Notes under the pieces: model-generated | Told to the model about the DNA's origin: nothing | What the model saw: the letters and a program-made list of their open reading frames with translations, nothing else | Database searches by the model: none | Part shown: positions 44,150 to 54,811 of the stretch, one piece after another | Layout: each line of letters starts with the position of its first letter | Position numbering within the stretch: position 1 is the first letter of the stretch | NCBI GenBank assembly: GCA_947471745.1 | Contig: CANJKZ010000460.1 | Coordinates: 425,001-489,000 of the forward strand | DNA length: 64,000 bases | Direction: 5' to 3' | Origin: Closterium sp. Naga37s-1 | Lineage: Eukaryota; Streptophyta; Zygnematophyceae; Desmidiales; Closteriaceae | Position numbers and translations under genes: made by a program

Positions 44150-47020
44150 GCCCTGTGCGCCCCATGCGCCCTGCTGCCCTGCTGCCCTGTGCGCCCCGTG
44201 CTCCCTGCAGCCCTGCGCGCCCCGCGCGCCCTGCTGTCCTGCTGTCCTGCGCGCCCTGCACGCCCTGCAGCCCTGCACGCCACGCGCGCCCTGCTGTCCT
44301 GCGCGCCCCGCGCGCCCTGCAGCCCTGTGCGCCCCGCGCGCCCTGCTACCCTGCAGCCCTGTTCGCCCCGCGTGCCCTGCTGCCCTGCTGCCCTGTGCGC
44401 CCCGCGCACCCTGCAGCCCTGTGCGCCCTGCGCGCCCTGCTGCCCTGCAGCCCTGTGTGCCCCGCGTGCCCTGCTGCCCTGCTGCCCTGTGCGCCCCGTG
44501 CGCCCTGCAGCCCTGCGCGCCCCGCGCGCCCTTCTGTCCTGCTGCCCTGTGCGCCCTGCGCGCCCTGCAGCCCTGCGCGCCACGCGCGCCCTGCTGTCCT
44601 GCGCGCCCCGCGCGCCCTGCAGCCCTGTGCGCCCCGCGCGCCCTGCTGTCCTGCAGCCCTGTGCGCCCCGCGCGCCCTGCTGCCCTGCTGCCCTGTGCGC
44701 CCCGCGCGCCCTGCTGCCCTGCAGCCCTGTGCGCCCCGCGTGCCCTGCTGCCCTGCTGCCCTGTGCGCCCCGTGCGCCCTGCAGCCCTGCGCGTCCCGCG
44801 CGCCCTGTTGTCCTGCTGCCCTGCGCGCCCTGCGCGCCCTGCAGCCCTGCGCGCCCTGCAGCCCTGCGCGCCAAGCGCGCCCTGTTGTCCTGCGCGCCCC
44901 GCGCGCCCTGCATCCCTGTGCACCCCGCGCGCCCTGCTGCCCTGCAGCCCTGTTCGCCCCGCGTGCCCTGCTGCCCTGTGCGCCCTGCGCGCCCTGCAGC
45001 CCTGCGCGCCACGCGCGCCCTGCTGTCCTGCGCGCCCCGCGCGCCCTGCATCCCTGTGCACCCCGCGCGCCCTGCTGCCCTGCAGCCCTGTTCGCCCCGC
45101 GTGCCCTGCTGCCCTGCTGCCCTGTGCGCCCCGCGCGCCCTGCAGCCCTGTTCGCCCCGCGTGCCCTGCTGCCCTGCTGCCCTGTGCGCCCCGCGCACCC
45201 TGCAGCCCTGTGCGCCCTGCGCGCCCTGCTGCCCTGCAGCCCTGTGTGCCCCGCGTGCCCTGCTGCCCTGCTGCCCTGTGCGCCCCGTGCGCCCTGCAGC
45301 CCTGCGCGCCCCGCGCGCCCTTCTGTCCTGCTGCCCTGTGCGCCCTGCGCGCCCTGCAGCCCTGCGCGCCACGCGCGCCCTGCTGTCCTGCGCGCCCCGC
45401 GCGCCCTGCAGCCCTGTGCGCCCCGCGCGCCCTGCTGTCCTGCAGCCCTGTGCGCCCCGCGCGCCCTGCTGCCCTGCTGCCCTGTGCGCCCCGCGCGCCC
45501 TGCTGCCCTGCAGCCCTGTGCGCCCCGCGTGCCCTGCTGCCCTGCTGCCCTGTGCGCCCCGTGCGCCCTGCAGCCCTGCGCCTCCCGCGCGCCCTGCTGT
45601 CCTGCTGCCCTGCGCGCCCTGCGCGCCCTGCAGCCCTGCGCGCCACGCGCGCCCTGCTGTCCTGTGCGCCCCGCGCGCCCTGCATCCCTGTGCACCCCGC
45701 GCACCCTGCTGCCCTGCAGCCCTGTTCGCCCCGCGTGCCCTGCTGCCCTGCTGCCCTGTGCGCCCCGCGCGCCCTGCAGCCCTGTGTGCCACGCGCACCC
45801 TGCTGCTCTGCAGCCCTGTGTGCCCCGCGTGCCCTGCTGCCCTGCTGCCCTGTGCGCCCCGTGCGCCCTGCAGCCCTACGCGCCCCGCGCGCCCTTCTGT
45901 CCTGCTGCCCTGCGCGCCCTGCAGCCCTGCGCGCCACGCGCGCCCTGCTGTCCTGCGCGCCCCGTGCGCCCTGCAGCCCTGTGCGCCCCGCGCGCCCTTC
46001 TGCCCTGCAGCCATGTGCGCCCCGCGTGCCCTGCTGCTCTGCTGCCCTGTGCGCCCCGCGCGCCCTGCAGCCCTGTGCGCCCCGCGCGCCCTGCTGTCCT
46101 GCAGCCCTGTGCGCCCCGCGCGCCCTGCTGCCCTGCTGCCCTGTGCGCCCCGTGCGCCCTTCTGTCCTGCTGCCCTGCGCGCCCCGCGCGCCCTGCAGCC
46201 CTGCGCGCCACGCGCGCCCTGCTGTCCTGCGCGCCCCGCGCGCCCTGCAGCCCTGTGCGCCCCGCGCGCCCTGCTGCCCTGCTGCCCTGTGCGCCCCGCG
46301 CACCCTGCTGCCCTGCAGCCTTGTGCGCCCCGCGTGCCCTGCTGCCCTGCTGCCCTGTGCGCCTCGTGCGCCCTGCAGCCCTGCGCGCCCCGCGCGCCCT
46401 TCTGTCCTGCTGCCCTGCGCGCCCTGCAGCCCTGCGCGCCACGCGCGCCCTGCTGTCCTGCGCGCCCCGCGCGCCCTGCAGCCCTGTGCGCCCCGCGCGC
46501 CCTTCTGCCCTGCAGCCCTGTGCGCCCCGCGTGCCCTGCTGCTCTGCTGCCCTGTGCGCCCCGCGCGCCCTGCAGCCCTGTGCGCCCCGCGCGCCCTGCT
46601 GTCCTGCAGCCCTGTGCGCCCCGCGCGCCCTGCTGCCCTGCTGCCCTGTGCGCCCCGCGCGCCCTTCTGTCCTGCTGCCCTGCGCGCCCCGCGCGCCCTG
46701 CAGCCCTGCGCGCCACGCGCGCCCTGCTGTCCTGCGCGCCCCGCGCGCCCTGCAGCCCTGTGCGCCCCGCGCGCCCTTCTGCCCCGCAGCCCTGTGCGCC
46801 CCGCGTGCCCTGCTGCTCTGCTGCCCTGTGCGCCCCGCGCGCCCTGCAGCCCTGTGCGCCCCGCGCGCCCTGCTGTCCTGCAGCCCTGTGCGCCCCGCGC
46901 GCCCTGCTGCCCTGCTGCCCTGTGCGCCCCGCGCGCCCTTCTGTCCTGCTGCCCCGCGCGCCCTTCCGCCCTGCTGCCCTGTGCGCCCCGTGCACCCTGC
47001 TGCCCTCTGCACGCGCATCT
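44150..47020. repeat. GC-rich satellite of ccctgctg / ccctgcag / gcgccccgcgcg words
   Basis: 2.9 kb built from short words in multiples of 3 (ccctgctgc, ccctgcagc, cctgtgcgccccgcgcg). Long blocks recur, for example about 44385-44800 against 45180-45600. Multiples of 3 leave five frames open for 1000-1370 codons; the repeated [16 protein letters not shown] texts are artefacts. Confidence 0.95.
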
Positions 47021-47762
47021 GCGGCCCCATGCATAGCCCCTACCCCGACCCCCCCCGACCCCCCCACTTCTCCTCCCTCTCCCTTCTGCACGTGCAGCAG
47101 TTTGGGTGGGAGGGGAGGGGAGGGTGTGAGGGGGAGGTTTCACCTACAGCGCCAGCCTGCCTCCTCTCTCTCCCAGCCGCACCTGCTGTTGTGGGGGGGA
47201 GTGTGAAGTGGTGGGGAGGCTCAGGGGATGTGGGTGGCGGGTCACACAACTGCCGCAAATGTCGCCACGCCTCCTCCTCTCTCTCCTCACTGCCGCTGCT
47301 GCTGCTGGTGGGGGGAGGTTGAGGGGGTGGTGTGAGTCCAGCTACAGCATCAGCCACCTCCCCCCACCCTGCCCCCCCTCCCTTCTCCTCCCTCTTCCTG
47401 CTGCGCGTGCAGCAGTTGGGGGGGAGGGGAGGGGTGTGGGGGCGGAAGGTGTGAAGGGGAGGCTACACCTACAGCGCCAGCCTCCTCCCTCTCCCTGCTG
47501 CGCGTGCAGCAGTTGAGGGGGGGGGAACAAGGGGGGGGGGAAGGCGGGTGACTCAACTGCAGCAACTCCCGCCACGCCTCCTCCTCTCTCTCCTCACTGC
47601 TGCCACTGCTACTGTGCGGGGGGAGGTTGAGGGGGTGCTGTGAGTCCAGCTGCAGCATCAGCCGCCTCCTCCTCATTTGCCCTCTCCTTCTTCCGCTGCG
47701 CAGGGTGTACCCCTTCTGGGGGTGCTCTGCACATGGCTATTCCTGCATGCAGTTAGGGGGTG

Positions 47763-47981
47763 TGTCAGAATATATCATATATATATTTCTGTATAACTGC
47801 ATATAGTTATAGCTGTAGTGTAGTTACTGTATTAGTCCCTGTAGGTGGTGCACCCTTTGGCATCTCTCGCTCGTATATCTAGTACCTTGCTTTCTTATTG
47901 AAACACTTCTTCCTTGCTTTCTCAACTCTCTCGACGCTTGCCTAGCTCTCACACCCTAGCTATGTCTCATACGATTTAACA
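47763..47981 (+). repeat. 3' LTR of 5.7-kb element
   Basis: 219 bp. It shares the block tgcatatagttatagctgta and the following gtagttactg with the 5' LTR. Confidence 0.95.
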
Positions 47982-47986
47982 CCCTT

Positions 47987-48389
47987 CAATTTTGGTGTGA
48001 GAGTACGATGGTTATGCTGGCTTCGCTAGCTTGCCTGGACTTTATTATGCTATTACTAGCTTATGTTTATTTTTTCATACATGGATATGCTTGATTTCCT
48101 AGGTTAGGTGCATTCCTATATGCTATTATAGTTATAGCACCGAACCAGGTTACTTGTACCGAACTCAAGCCTTTTCAGGTTTCCACCGAATTGCTTTCTA
48201 TCGAGTTAGGGAAGGTTCTGTTTGGGACGCTTCGCGACCCTCAGAACATTCGCGTAACACCTGGGTTAGCTGCCTTGTGTCGAGCCTATATATAGCCTCG
48301 CCTTGTACCCAGGTGGATCATTCAATAGATTTCTCTTTCATGAACCAGATCCTCACATCTGGAGTTAGATGTTGTCGGTGTCTTTGATG
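47987..48389. other. 3' untranslated part of old minus-strand Copia
   Basis: Lies between the old element's purine tract and its RNase H remnant. No open frame of note. Consistent with the region between pol and 3' LTR. Confidence 0.55.
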
Positions 48390-48920
48390 ATGTGACCGAG
48401 TCCAGTCAGCATCATGCAGTACTGGAATTTCGGACGTGCAGGCGCTTGGTCAAGTAATCCGCAGCCATTTCGCTCGTGGGGCAGTAATCGAGCTGTAACT
48501 TGCCTTGCTCGATTTCGTCCTTGACGAAGAAGTAGCGAAGTGAAATATGCTTGGTTCGATTCACGAACCCAGACTTGTTTGCGATGCAAAGTGCAGACTG
48601 GTTGTCGCAGAAGAGCTGAATCTGGGACAGATGGAGCAACCTTGCTTCGCGAAGCAACTGGCGAAGGTAAAGCCCTTCCTTTGTGGCAGCGCATGCAGCA
48701 ATGAATTATGCTTCAGCTGATGAAAGTGCAATCAGCTCTTGCTTGGATGACTGCCAGGAGATTGTTCCCACATGCTCAAGGCGGAAGATATAACCCGTAT
48801 GTGAGCGCTTGTTTAGGGTTTAGGGTTTAGGGTTTAGGGTTTAGGGTGATCCGCGTGATCCGCATCTACGTAGCCGAGTAGAGCTAGATATGACTTCGGC
48901 GACTTATGATACGTCAATTC
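48390..48920 (-). pseudogene. Copia RNase H remnant, split by telomeric repeats
   Basis: On the minus strand: YLALLGYVDADHADH, then the telomere repeats, then RSHTGYIFRLEHVGTISWQ, SSKQELIALSSAEA, a stop codon, and LFCDNQSALCIANKSGFVNR with TKHISLRYFFVKDE and AADYLTKRL. This is the C-terminal RNase H of a Copia pol of a different lineage from the element at 27584. Broken by the insertion and at least one stop. Confidence 0.9.
48812..48846 (+). repeat. Five perfect TTTAGGG telomere repeats (interstitial)
   Basis: 35 bp, 5 x TTTAGGG, the plant-type telomere unit, sitting inside the Copia RNase H remnant. Followed by tgatccgcgtgatccgc, a small local duplication. Confidence 0.95.
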
Positions 48921-48977
48921 GATAGTAGATGTGGATACGAAGAACGATACTGCTGCTTCTAGCTCCCGTAAGTTCTC

Positions 48978-49108
48978 TGTTAGAATATTGACAGAATGAA
49001 TGACTGAACTAGCAAGCAGGTGGGTACAAGTAGGAAACCAAAAAGTGTTGTACCCTATAAGGAATACCCCACTACAGCCTAGATAGACTATAGCATATAT
49101 GTTTGACA
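48978..49108 (-). repeat. LTR of left arm of inverted Copia pair
   Basis: 131 bp, minus strand TGTCAAACATAT...ATTCTAACA. Homologous to 53667-53798 in opposite orientation. Confidence 0.75.
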
Positions 49109-49337
49109 CACCCCCAAAGGCAAAGTGGGGGAGAACAAGAGATCACAAGACCAGACAAGAAAGGCAAAGCAAGCTCAGGGTGGATCACAAAGTCACCACG
49201 CAGTCTGAGCACAAGCAAATTGCCACAAGGCCAGTTCACATACAGAGTTATATAAAGGAGAACAAACAATACAGTGAACACAACCTAGCAAGTGTAAGCA
49301 TGCAGGTATATGTATATAGAGTACAGTACAAGCAGAG

Positions 49338-50512
49338 TCAAGAAGTAAGCAAGTGAGGCACAGTAGGTACAAGGCCTAGAACAGAACAGAAACGCTGATG
49401 ATCACAAGGCTGAAGTGCCTTGGTGAAAACATCAGCAGTGTTGGCCCGAGAGGCCACGTAAGCAAGACAAAGCTGACCACGCTGCTGCAGCTCTCGAGCA
49501 AGGAAGTAGCGCAGAGCAATGTGCTTCGTTCTATGCTCCAGTCTGTGTTCCTGACACAAGGCAAGCATTGCCTTGTTGTCGACGTACAGGACTGGAGGAG
49601 AATGAGGCGCCTCTCCCAAGTCGGTCAGCAGGTAGGTGAGCCAGCGTAACTCCTGTGCAGCCATGGCCCCAGCGTAGATCTCAGCCTCACAACTGGAGCT
49701 GAGAACAGAAGACGAGCGGGTAGACCGCCAAGAGACAGAACCGGAGCCAAGGCTGAAGGTGTAACCCTGTGACGACCGCTGCGTAGCCAAGTCGTCAACC
49801 CAGGAGGCGTCTGCGTGACCAGTGAGGACAACTCGAGCCCGTCCTCCAAGCACGAGCCCCATGCCCGACGTACTGCACAAGTAGCGCAACACCCTCTTCG
49901 CAGCATCCCAGTGCACCTTTCGGTGCCTACCGGGAGCCACGTAGCGAGCCAGAAGGCTGAGAGGGTATGCGAGGTCAGGTCATGTGCAAGTCATCAGGTA
50001 CATGAGGCAGCCCACAAGCTCTGGATACGGGCCACTCGGCTCTACGGACTCGTCCGAAGGTGGAGCTGAGAGCGAGTGACCGGTAGGCAGAGGAGTGGAC
50101 TGTGGCAAGGAGTACGTGAAGCCGAAGCGCTGAAGGACCTGCTGCACCATGTGTGACTGAGTCAAGGTAATGGTGCGCTGTGCTCTGTCCCGGGTGATCC
50201 GCAAGCCAAGATAGATTGTCAGCAAACCCAGGTCTGTGCACGTGTGTCTCTTCTGCAGCTTGGACTTCACGTGGGCGAGTGCCTCAATGTCGGCAGTAGC
50301 AAAGACAAAGTCGTCTACGTACACGAGAACGTAGAACGGAGGAAGAGTGGTGTCAGTGCGTAAAAACAGCGACGAGTCAGCAGTGGAAGGAGCAAAACCA
50401 AGAGCAACAAGAGTCGTCCTCAGTGTGTCGTGCCACTCACGGGGTGCCTGGCGGAGACCGTCGACTGGCCGCCGGAGGCTCCACTGGGTACCAGCAGGAA
50501 ACGACCCAGTGA
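49338..50512 (-). pseudogene. Copia pol, left arm (RT C-terminus and RNase H)
   Basis: Minus-strand coding for the RT YVDD block and RNase H: FYVLVYVDDFVFATADIEAL, LGLRITRDRAQRTITLTQSH, GRHRKVHWDAAKRVLRYLC and LYVDNKAMLALCQEH, ending HLLTS. It covers the same segment as 52262-53440 on the plus strand. The arm starts abruptly at 50512-50518, where the two copies meet head to head. There is a frame break near 49977, and gag, protease and integrase are missing. Confidence 0.9.
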
Positions 50513-50518
50513 AGCCAG

Positions 50519-53440
50519 GTGGCAGTTTTACCTGACGCGCCTGGCTGGCAGTTTTACCACCCCTCCTCGCGCCGTGTCTTCCCCTCTCAGGACATCACGT
50601 TTGACGAGTCGGTTCCCTTTTACCGTCTCTTCCCCTACCGCTCTGCCCCTCCCCCGCCCCCGCCGCTCTTCCTTGCTCCCGGTCCCCCTCCGGTAGACCC
50701 CCTCCCGCCCCAGGGTCCTGCTCCCTCAGGTGTGTCTCAGGTAGAGCCTCTCCCTGGTCTTGCGCCTGTTCAGATAGCTGTCGGCTCAGGTGCTACTCGA
50801 GGTGCTGTGTCTAGGGGTGCTGCGTCTGGGGGTGCTGAGTCTGGGGGTGCGGAGCCTGGGGGTGCGGAGTCTGAGGGTGCTAAAACTGGGGGTGCTGAGC
50901 CTGGGGGTGTTGGGACTGGGGGTGCTGAGCCTGAGGGTGTTCAGCCTGGGGGTGCTGCGTCGGAGGGTGCGGAGTCTGGAGGTGCTGAGCCTCTGGGTGC
51001 TGCTTTGTCTGGAGGTTCTGCTGGTGCTTCGCTGAGATTGTCTCCGCAGCAGTTACGTGAGTGGTTTGTTCGACGCGCTCGCCTTCGGAGTGGAGCTACC
51101 GGGGCTGGAGGTGCTGGAGGTACAGGAGTTGTTGCTGGAGCTGGCGGTACTGGAGGTGTTGCGGCCACTGGTCCTGGAGGTGCTCGTACCCGGGGTACTG
51201 GAGCTGCCGGGACTGGTGGTGTTGAGGGTGCTGGAGCTGGAGACCTTACGGAGTCTGGTGCTACTGGCGCTGGTGGCGCTGGAGCTGGAGGAGCTGGGGT
51301 TGGAGGCACTGGCGCAGGAGGCGCTGGAGCTGCCGGAGCTGGAGTTGGAGGCACTGGAGCTGCAGGTATTGGAGCTGTTGACTCTGGAGCTGGCGGAGCT
51401 GGAGGCACTGTGCGGCCGCGACCGTACTTTGTTCCCCTGCTTCAGCAGGTTCTTGTTACCCCGTCTTCTACCGGCCCTACTCCTCCTTTCCTGTGTCCTA
51501 TGCCTGACCAGTCGCAGCCGCCGTTACAGCCCGCCTCCCCACTACCTGCTCCCTCTCCTTACACTGAGCAGTCCGGCGGTCTTACAGAGCGTCGTGAGCC
51601 TGCGTCTCGTCCTGTCTCGCCTGTTCGCACTGCTCGATGCGCTCCTCGTTCGCGTCCTCCTCCTGTCCCCGGCACGCACGCCACTACTCTAGTTGCTGAG
51701 TCTGCGTCTGCCACTCCTCCGTCCGTCGGGGGTGAGTGTGCTCTTGGCACGGACGTGCTTGAGGACAGGCAGGAGGACTTTGAGTGTCTTGCAGCTGCTG
51801 TACCTCGTTTCGCTTCCATGCTGCTTGCCCCTGAGGGAGACCCGGATGCTCCAGACATCCCGACTCCGCGCTCTTACGCAGAGGCGATTACGGGTCCTTA
51901 CTCCTCTCAGTGGCAGGCAGCCATGGATGCCGAGATGGCATCCTGGAAGTCCACAGGCACCTACGTCGACGAGGTTCCCCCACCTGGGGCGAACATAGTC
52001 GATGGTATGTGGATCTTCAGGGTGAAGCGGCCGCCGGGTTCTCTGCCTGCCTTCAAGGCGCGTTACGTTGCTCGAGGTTTCAGTCAGCGACAAGGAGTGG
52101 ACTACTTCTAGACCTTCTCCCCCACCCCGAAGATGACCACTCTTCGGGTGTTGCTGCACGTCGCTGCTTAGCGGGACTATGAGTTGCACTCTCTGGACTT
52201 CAGCACAGCTTTCTTGCAGGGCAGCCTGCACGAGGAGATCTGGCTGCGCCGACCACCTCGTTTCACTGGGACGTTTCCTGCAGGTACCCAGTGGAGCCTC
52301 CGCCGGCCAGTCTACGGTCTTCGACAGGCGCCTCGCGAGTGGCATGACACTCTGAGGACTACACTTGCGGCTCTTGGGTTTGCTCCTTCTACTGCGGACC
52401 CGTCGCTGTTTCTACACACCGACACCTCGCTGCCGCCGTTCTACGTCCTCGTGTACGTCGACGACCTCGTCGCTGCCGCCGTTCTACACACTGAGGCACT
52501 AACCCTTGTGAAGTCGGAGTTGCAGAAGAGACACACCTGCACTGACCTGGGTGAAGTGCGCAGCTATCTTGGCCTGCAGATCACCCAGGACAGAGCACGG
52601 TGCACCATCACACTGACTCAGTGACACATGGTGCACCAGGTCCTTCAGCGCTTTGGCTTCCAGTTCTCCTCGCCACAGCCCACTCCTCTGTCTACCAGCC
52701 ACTCGCTCTCAGCCCCACCTTCGGACGAGTCCGTAGAGCCGAGTGGTCCATACCCAGAGCTTGTGGGTTGCCTCATGTACCTGATGACTTGCACTCGACC
52801 TGACCTCGCGTACCCTCTTAGCCTTCTGGCTCGCTACGTGGCTCCCGGTAGGCACCGAAAGGTGCACTGGGATGCTGCGAAGAGGGTACTGCGTTACCTA
52901 TGCAATACGTCGGGCATGGGGCTCGTGCTTAGAGGACGGGGTCCAGTTGTCCTCACCGGTCACGCAGACGCCTCCTGGGTTGACGACTCAGCTACGCAGC
53001 GGTCGTCACAGGGTTACACCTTCAGTCTTGGTTCCGGCTCTGTGTCGTGGCGGTCTACCCGCTCATCTTCGGTTCTCAGCTCCATTTGTGAGGCTGAGAT
53101 CTACGCCGGGGCTATGGCTGCTCAGGAGCTCCGCTGGCTGACCTACTTGCTGACCGACTTGGGAGAGCAGCCTCGTTCGCCTCCAGTTCTGTACGTAGAC
53201 AACAAGGCCATGATTGCCTTGTGTCAGGAGCACAAACTGGAGCACAGAACGAAGCACATCGCTCTGCGATACTTCCTTGCTCGAGAGTTGCAGCAGCGTG
53301 GTCAGCTTCGTCTCGCGTACGTGGCCATTCGGGCCAACACTGCTGATGTCTTCACCAAGGCACTTCCGCCTGGTGATCATCAACGCTTTGCTACTCTGTT
53401 AGGCCTTGTGCCCATCTTGCCTCACTTGCTTACTGCCTGA
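50519..53440 (+). pseudogene. Copia pol, right arm (integrase tail to RNase H)
   Basis: Begins in the linker after integrase (DITFDESVPFYRLFP), passes a Gly/Ala/Glu repeat (about 50780-51410; GGAESGGAEPGGAESEGAK type), then RT (WQAAMDAEMASWKSTGTYVD; VLVYVDDLVAAAV) and RNase H (GHADASWVDDSATQRSSQGY; EIYAGAMAAQELRWLTYLL). In-frame stops at 52109-52111, 52169-52171 and 52622-52624. The first two stand where Gln (CAG) is expected; at the third the left arm has TCA. No gag, protease or catalytic integrase. Confidence 0.92.
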
Positions 53441-53666
53441 CTCTGCTTGTACTGTGATCTATATATATACCTGCATGCTTGCACTTGCTAGGGTATGATC
53501 ACTATATTGTTTGTTCTCTTTTTATAACTCTGCATGTGAACTGGCCTTGTGGCCCTTTGCTTGTGCTCGGACTGTGTGGTGACTTTGTGATCCACCCTGA
53601 GCTTGCTTTGCTTTTCTTGACTGGTCTTGTGACCACTTGTTCTCCCCCACTTTGCCTATGGAGGTG

Positions 53667-53798
53667 TGTCAGAACATTATAGCTTATACAGTTGTGTAGG
53701 CTGAAGTGGGGTAGCCCATAGGGGGTACAACCAAATTAGGGTTAGTACTTGTACCCAACTCATTCATAGTTCATTCATTCTCGTTTGTTATTTTCACA
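53667..53798 (+). repeat. 3' LTR of right arm of inverted Copia pair
   Basis: 132 bp, TGTCAGAACATT...TTTTCACA, following a tatggaggtg tract. About as long as its partner at 48978-49108. Confidence 0.75.
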
Positions 53799-53845
53799 GA
53801 GTCAACCAAGGAGGTTAAAACGTAACAGTTGGAGGTTACGCGAAG

Positions 53846-53868
53846 GTCAAAGGTCACTGACCTTTGAC
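53846..53868. repeat. 23-bp inverted repeat
   Basis: GTCAAAGGTCA-C-TGACCTTTGAC, 11-bp arms around one base. Lies just after the 3' LTR, probably in the LTR of the next element. Confidence 0.85.
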
Positions 53869-54811
53869 TCGACGAAATACAGCGCGACAGCAAGGACAAA
53901 CAACTGACTCGGTATTGAGCAGTTGCCCGAGCGGACACTGTATCGAACCGCAACAGCAAAACAGTTAATCGCGCCTCTTCGTATTCCTTGTAATCATACA
54001 TATATTCTTGTATCTCTTTGCTTTAATCAATCTATCTTGCTCTCACATACTATTAGTGCAAGGTGGTTCAATAATCTTATTATACGCTTCCGCAATTACA
54101 ACATTTCTACTCCAGATCTTAGCCTCGAAAAGATCCTAAGGGTTTTTTCTCAGCCCAACATGGTATGAGAGCCTCCAAGGCAAGATCGAATATTCAAACT
54201 CCTAAAACAGCACAAGGCATGGCAACTCAGAAGGAGAGGAGTTTCTCCAACGGATCTCCCGGCACCACTCCTACTCCACCTCCAGCCTTTGGCCTACAGA
54301 CAGAGGAAGGCACAGCAACAAGACCAGCTGCGGAGTCTACTGAAACTCCCTTAAATCAAACAACAGGCTTCGACCCAAGCATGATGGAGAATTTCTTCTC
54401 CTTCATGTCCTTCTACGAGCAGCATCAGCAAACAGCACCTGCGCAATCAAACAACAGCGACAACAACAATGGGGTTACTCCAATGAGCCTTGACGGTTCA
54501 TCCTATGCGCGCGGAAACAAGCAGCAACCTACCTTTGCCCCGTACGAGCCTCAACGTGGCTCCATTAGCTTCATGCCACACCAACAGTCTTCACCTAGAC
54601 AAGAGAAGACACTGGACGCACTTCAAGTTCAATCACAGTTCGCACACGTTTTAAAACTGCAGACATCGACACCCTTCGACGGAAAAGATTTCTATACCTG
54701 GTCATTCGAGTTCGAGCTGATGATGGAGGGCACGCAGATTCTCGGATTCTTCGACGGGTCCCTGCCATACCCAATACACGGGACGCAGTACGACAAGCAG
54801 TAGTACACATA

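Larger units (their letters stand above)
42291..47981 (+). mobile_element. 5.7-kb LTR element without genes
   Basis: LTRs at 42291-42510 (220 bp) and 47763-47981 (219 bp), TGTCAGAATAT...TTTAACA, with roughly ten differences. The 5-bp duplication ccctt lies at 42286-42290 and 47982-47986. The primer site after LTR 1 is TGGTATTAAGAGCTGG; the tract before LTR 2 is GTTAGGGGGTG. The inside is entirely GC-rich repeats: cccctaggcccgtcgcc words (42560-43200), hairpin/polypurine modules (43220-44140, 47080-47640) and a ccctgc/gcgcc satellite (44150-47020). No gag, protease, integrase or reverse transcriptase motif in any frame. Movement would need proteins from elsewhere. Confidence 0.95.

Noticed and set aside
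42924..47322. Open frames of 1370, 1251 and 1073 residues (plus) and 1220 and 1015 residues (minus)
   Set aside because: They lie on a satellite with word lengths in multiples of 3 and no stop words. Five frames are open at once, there is no domain, and the whole stretch is inside an LTR element.
48811..48846. Chromosome end or assembly edge at the TTTAGGG repeats
   Set aside because: Only five repeats, and the same Copia RNase H reading continues on both sides, so they are internal.
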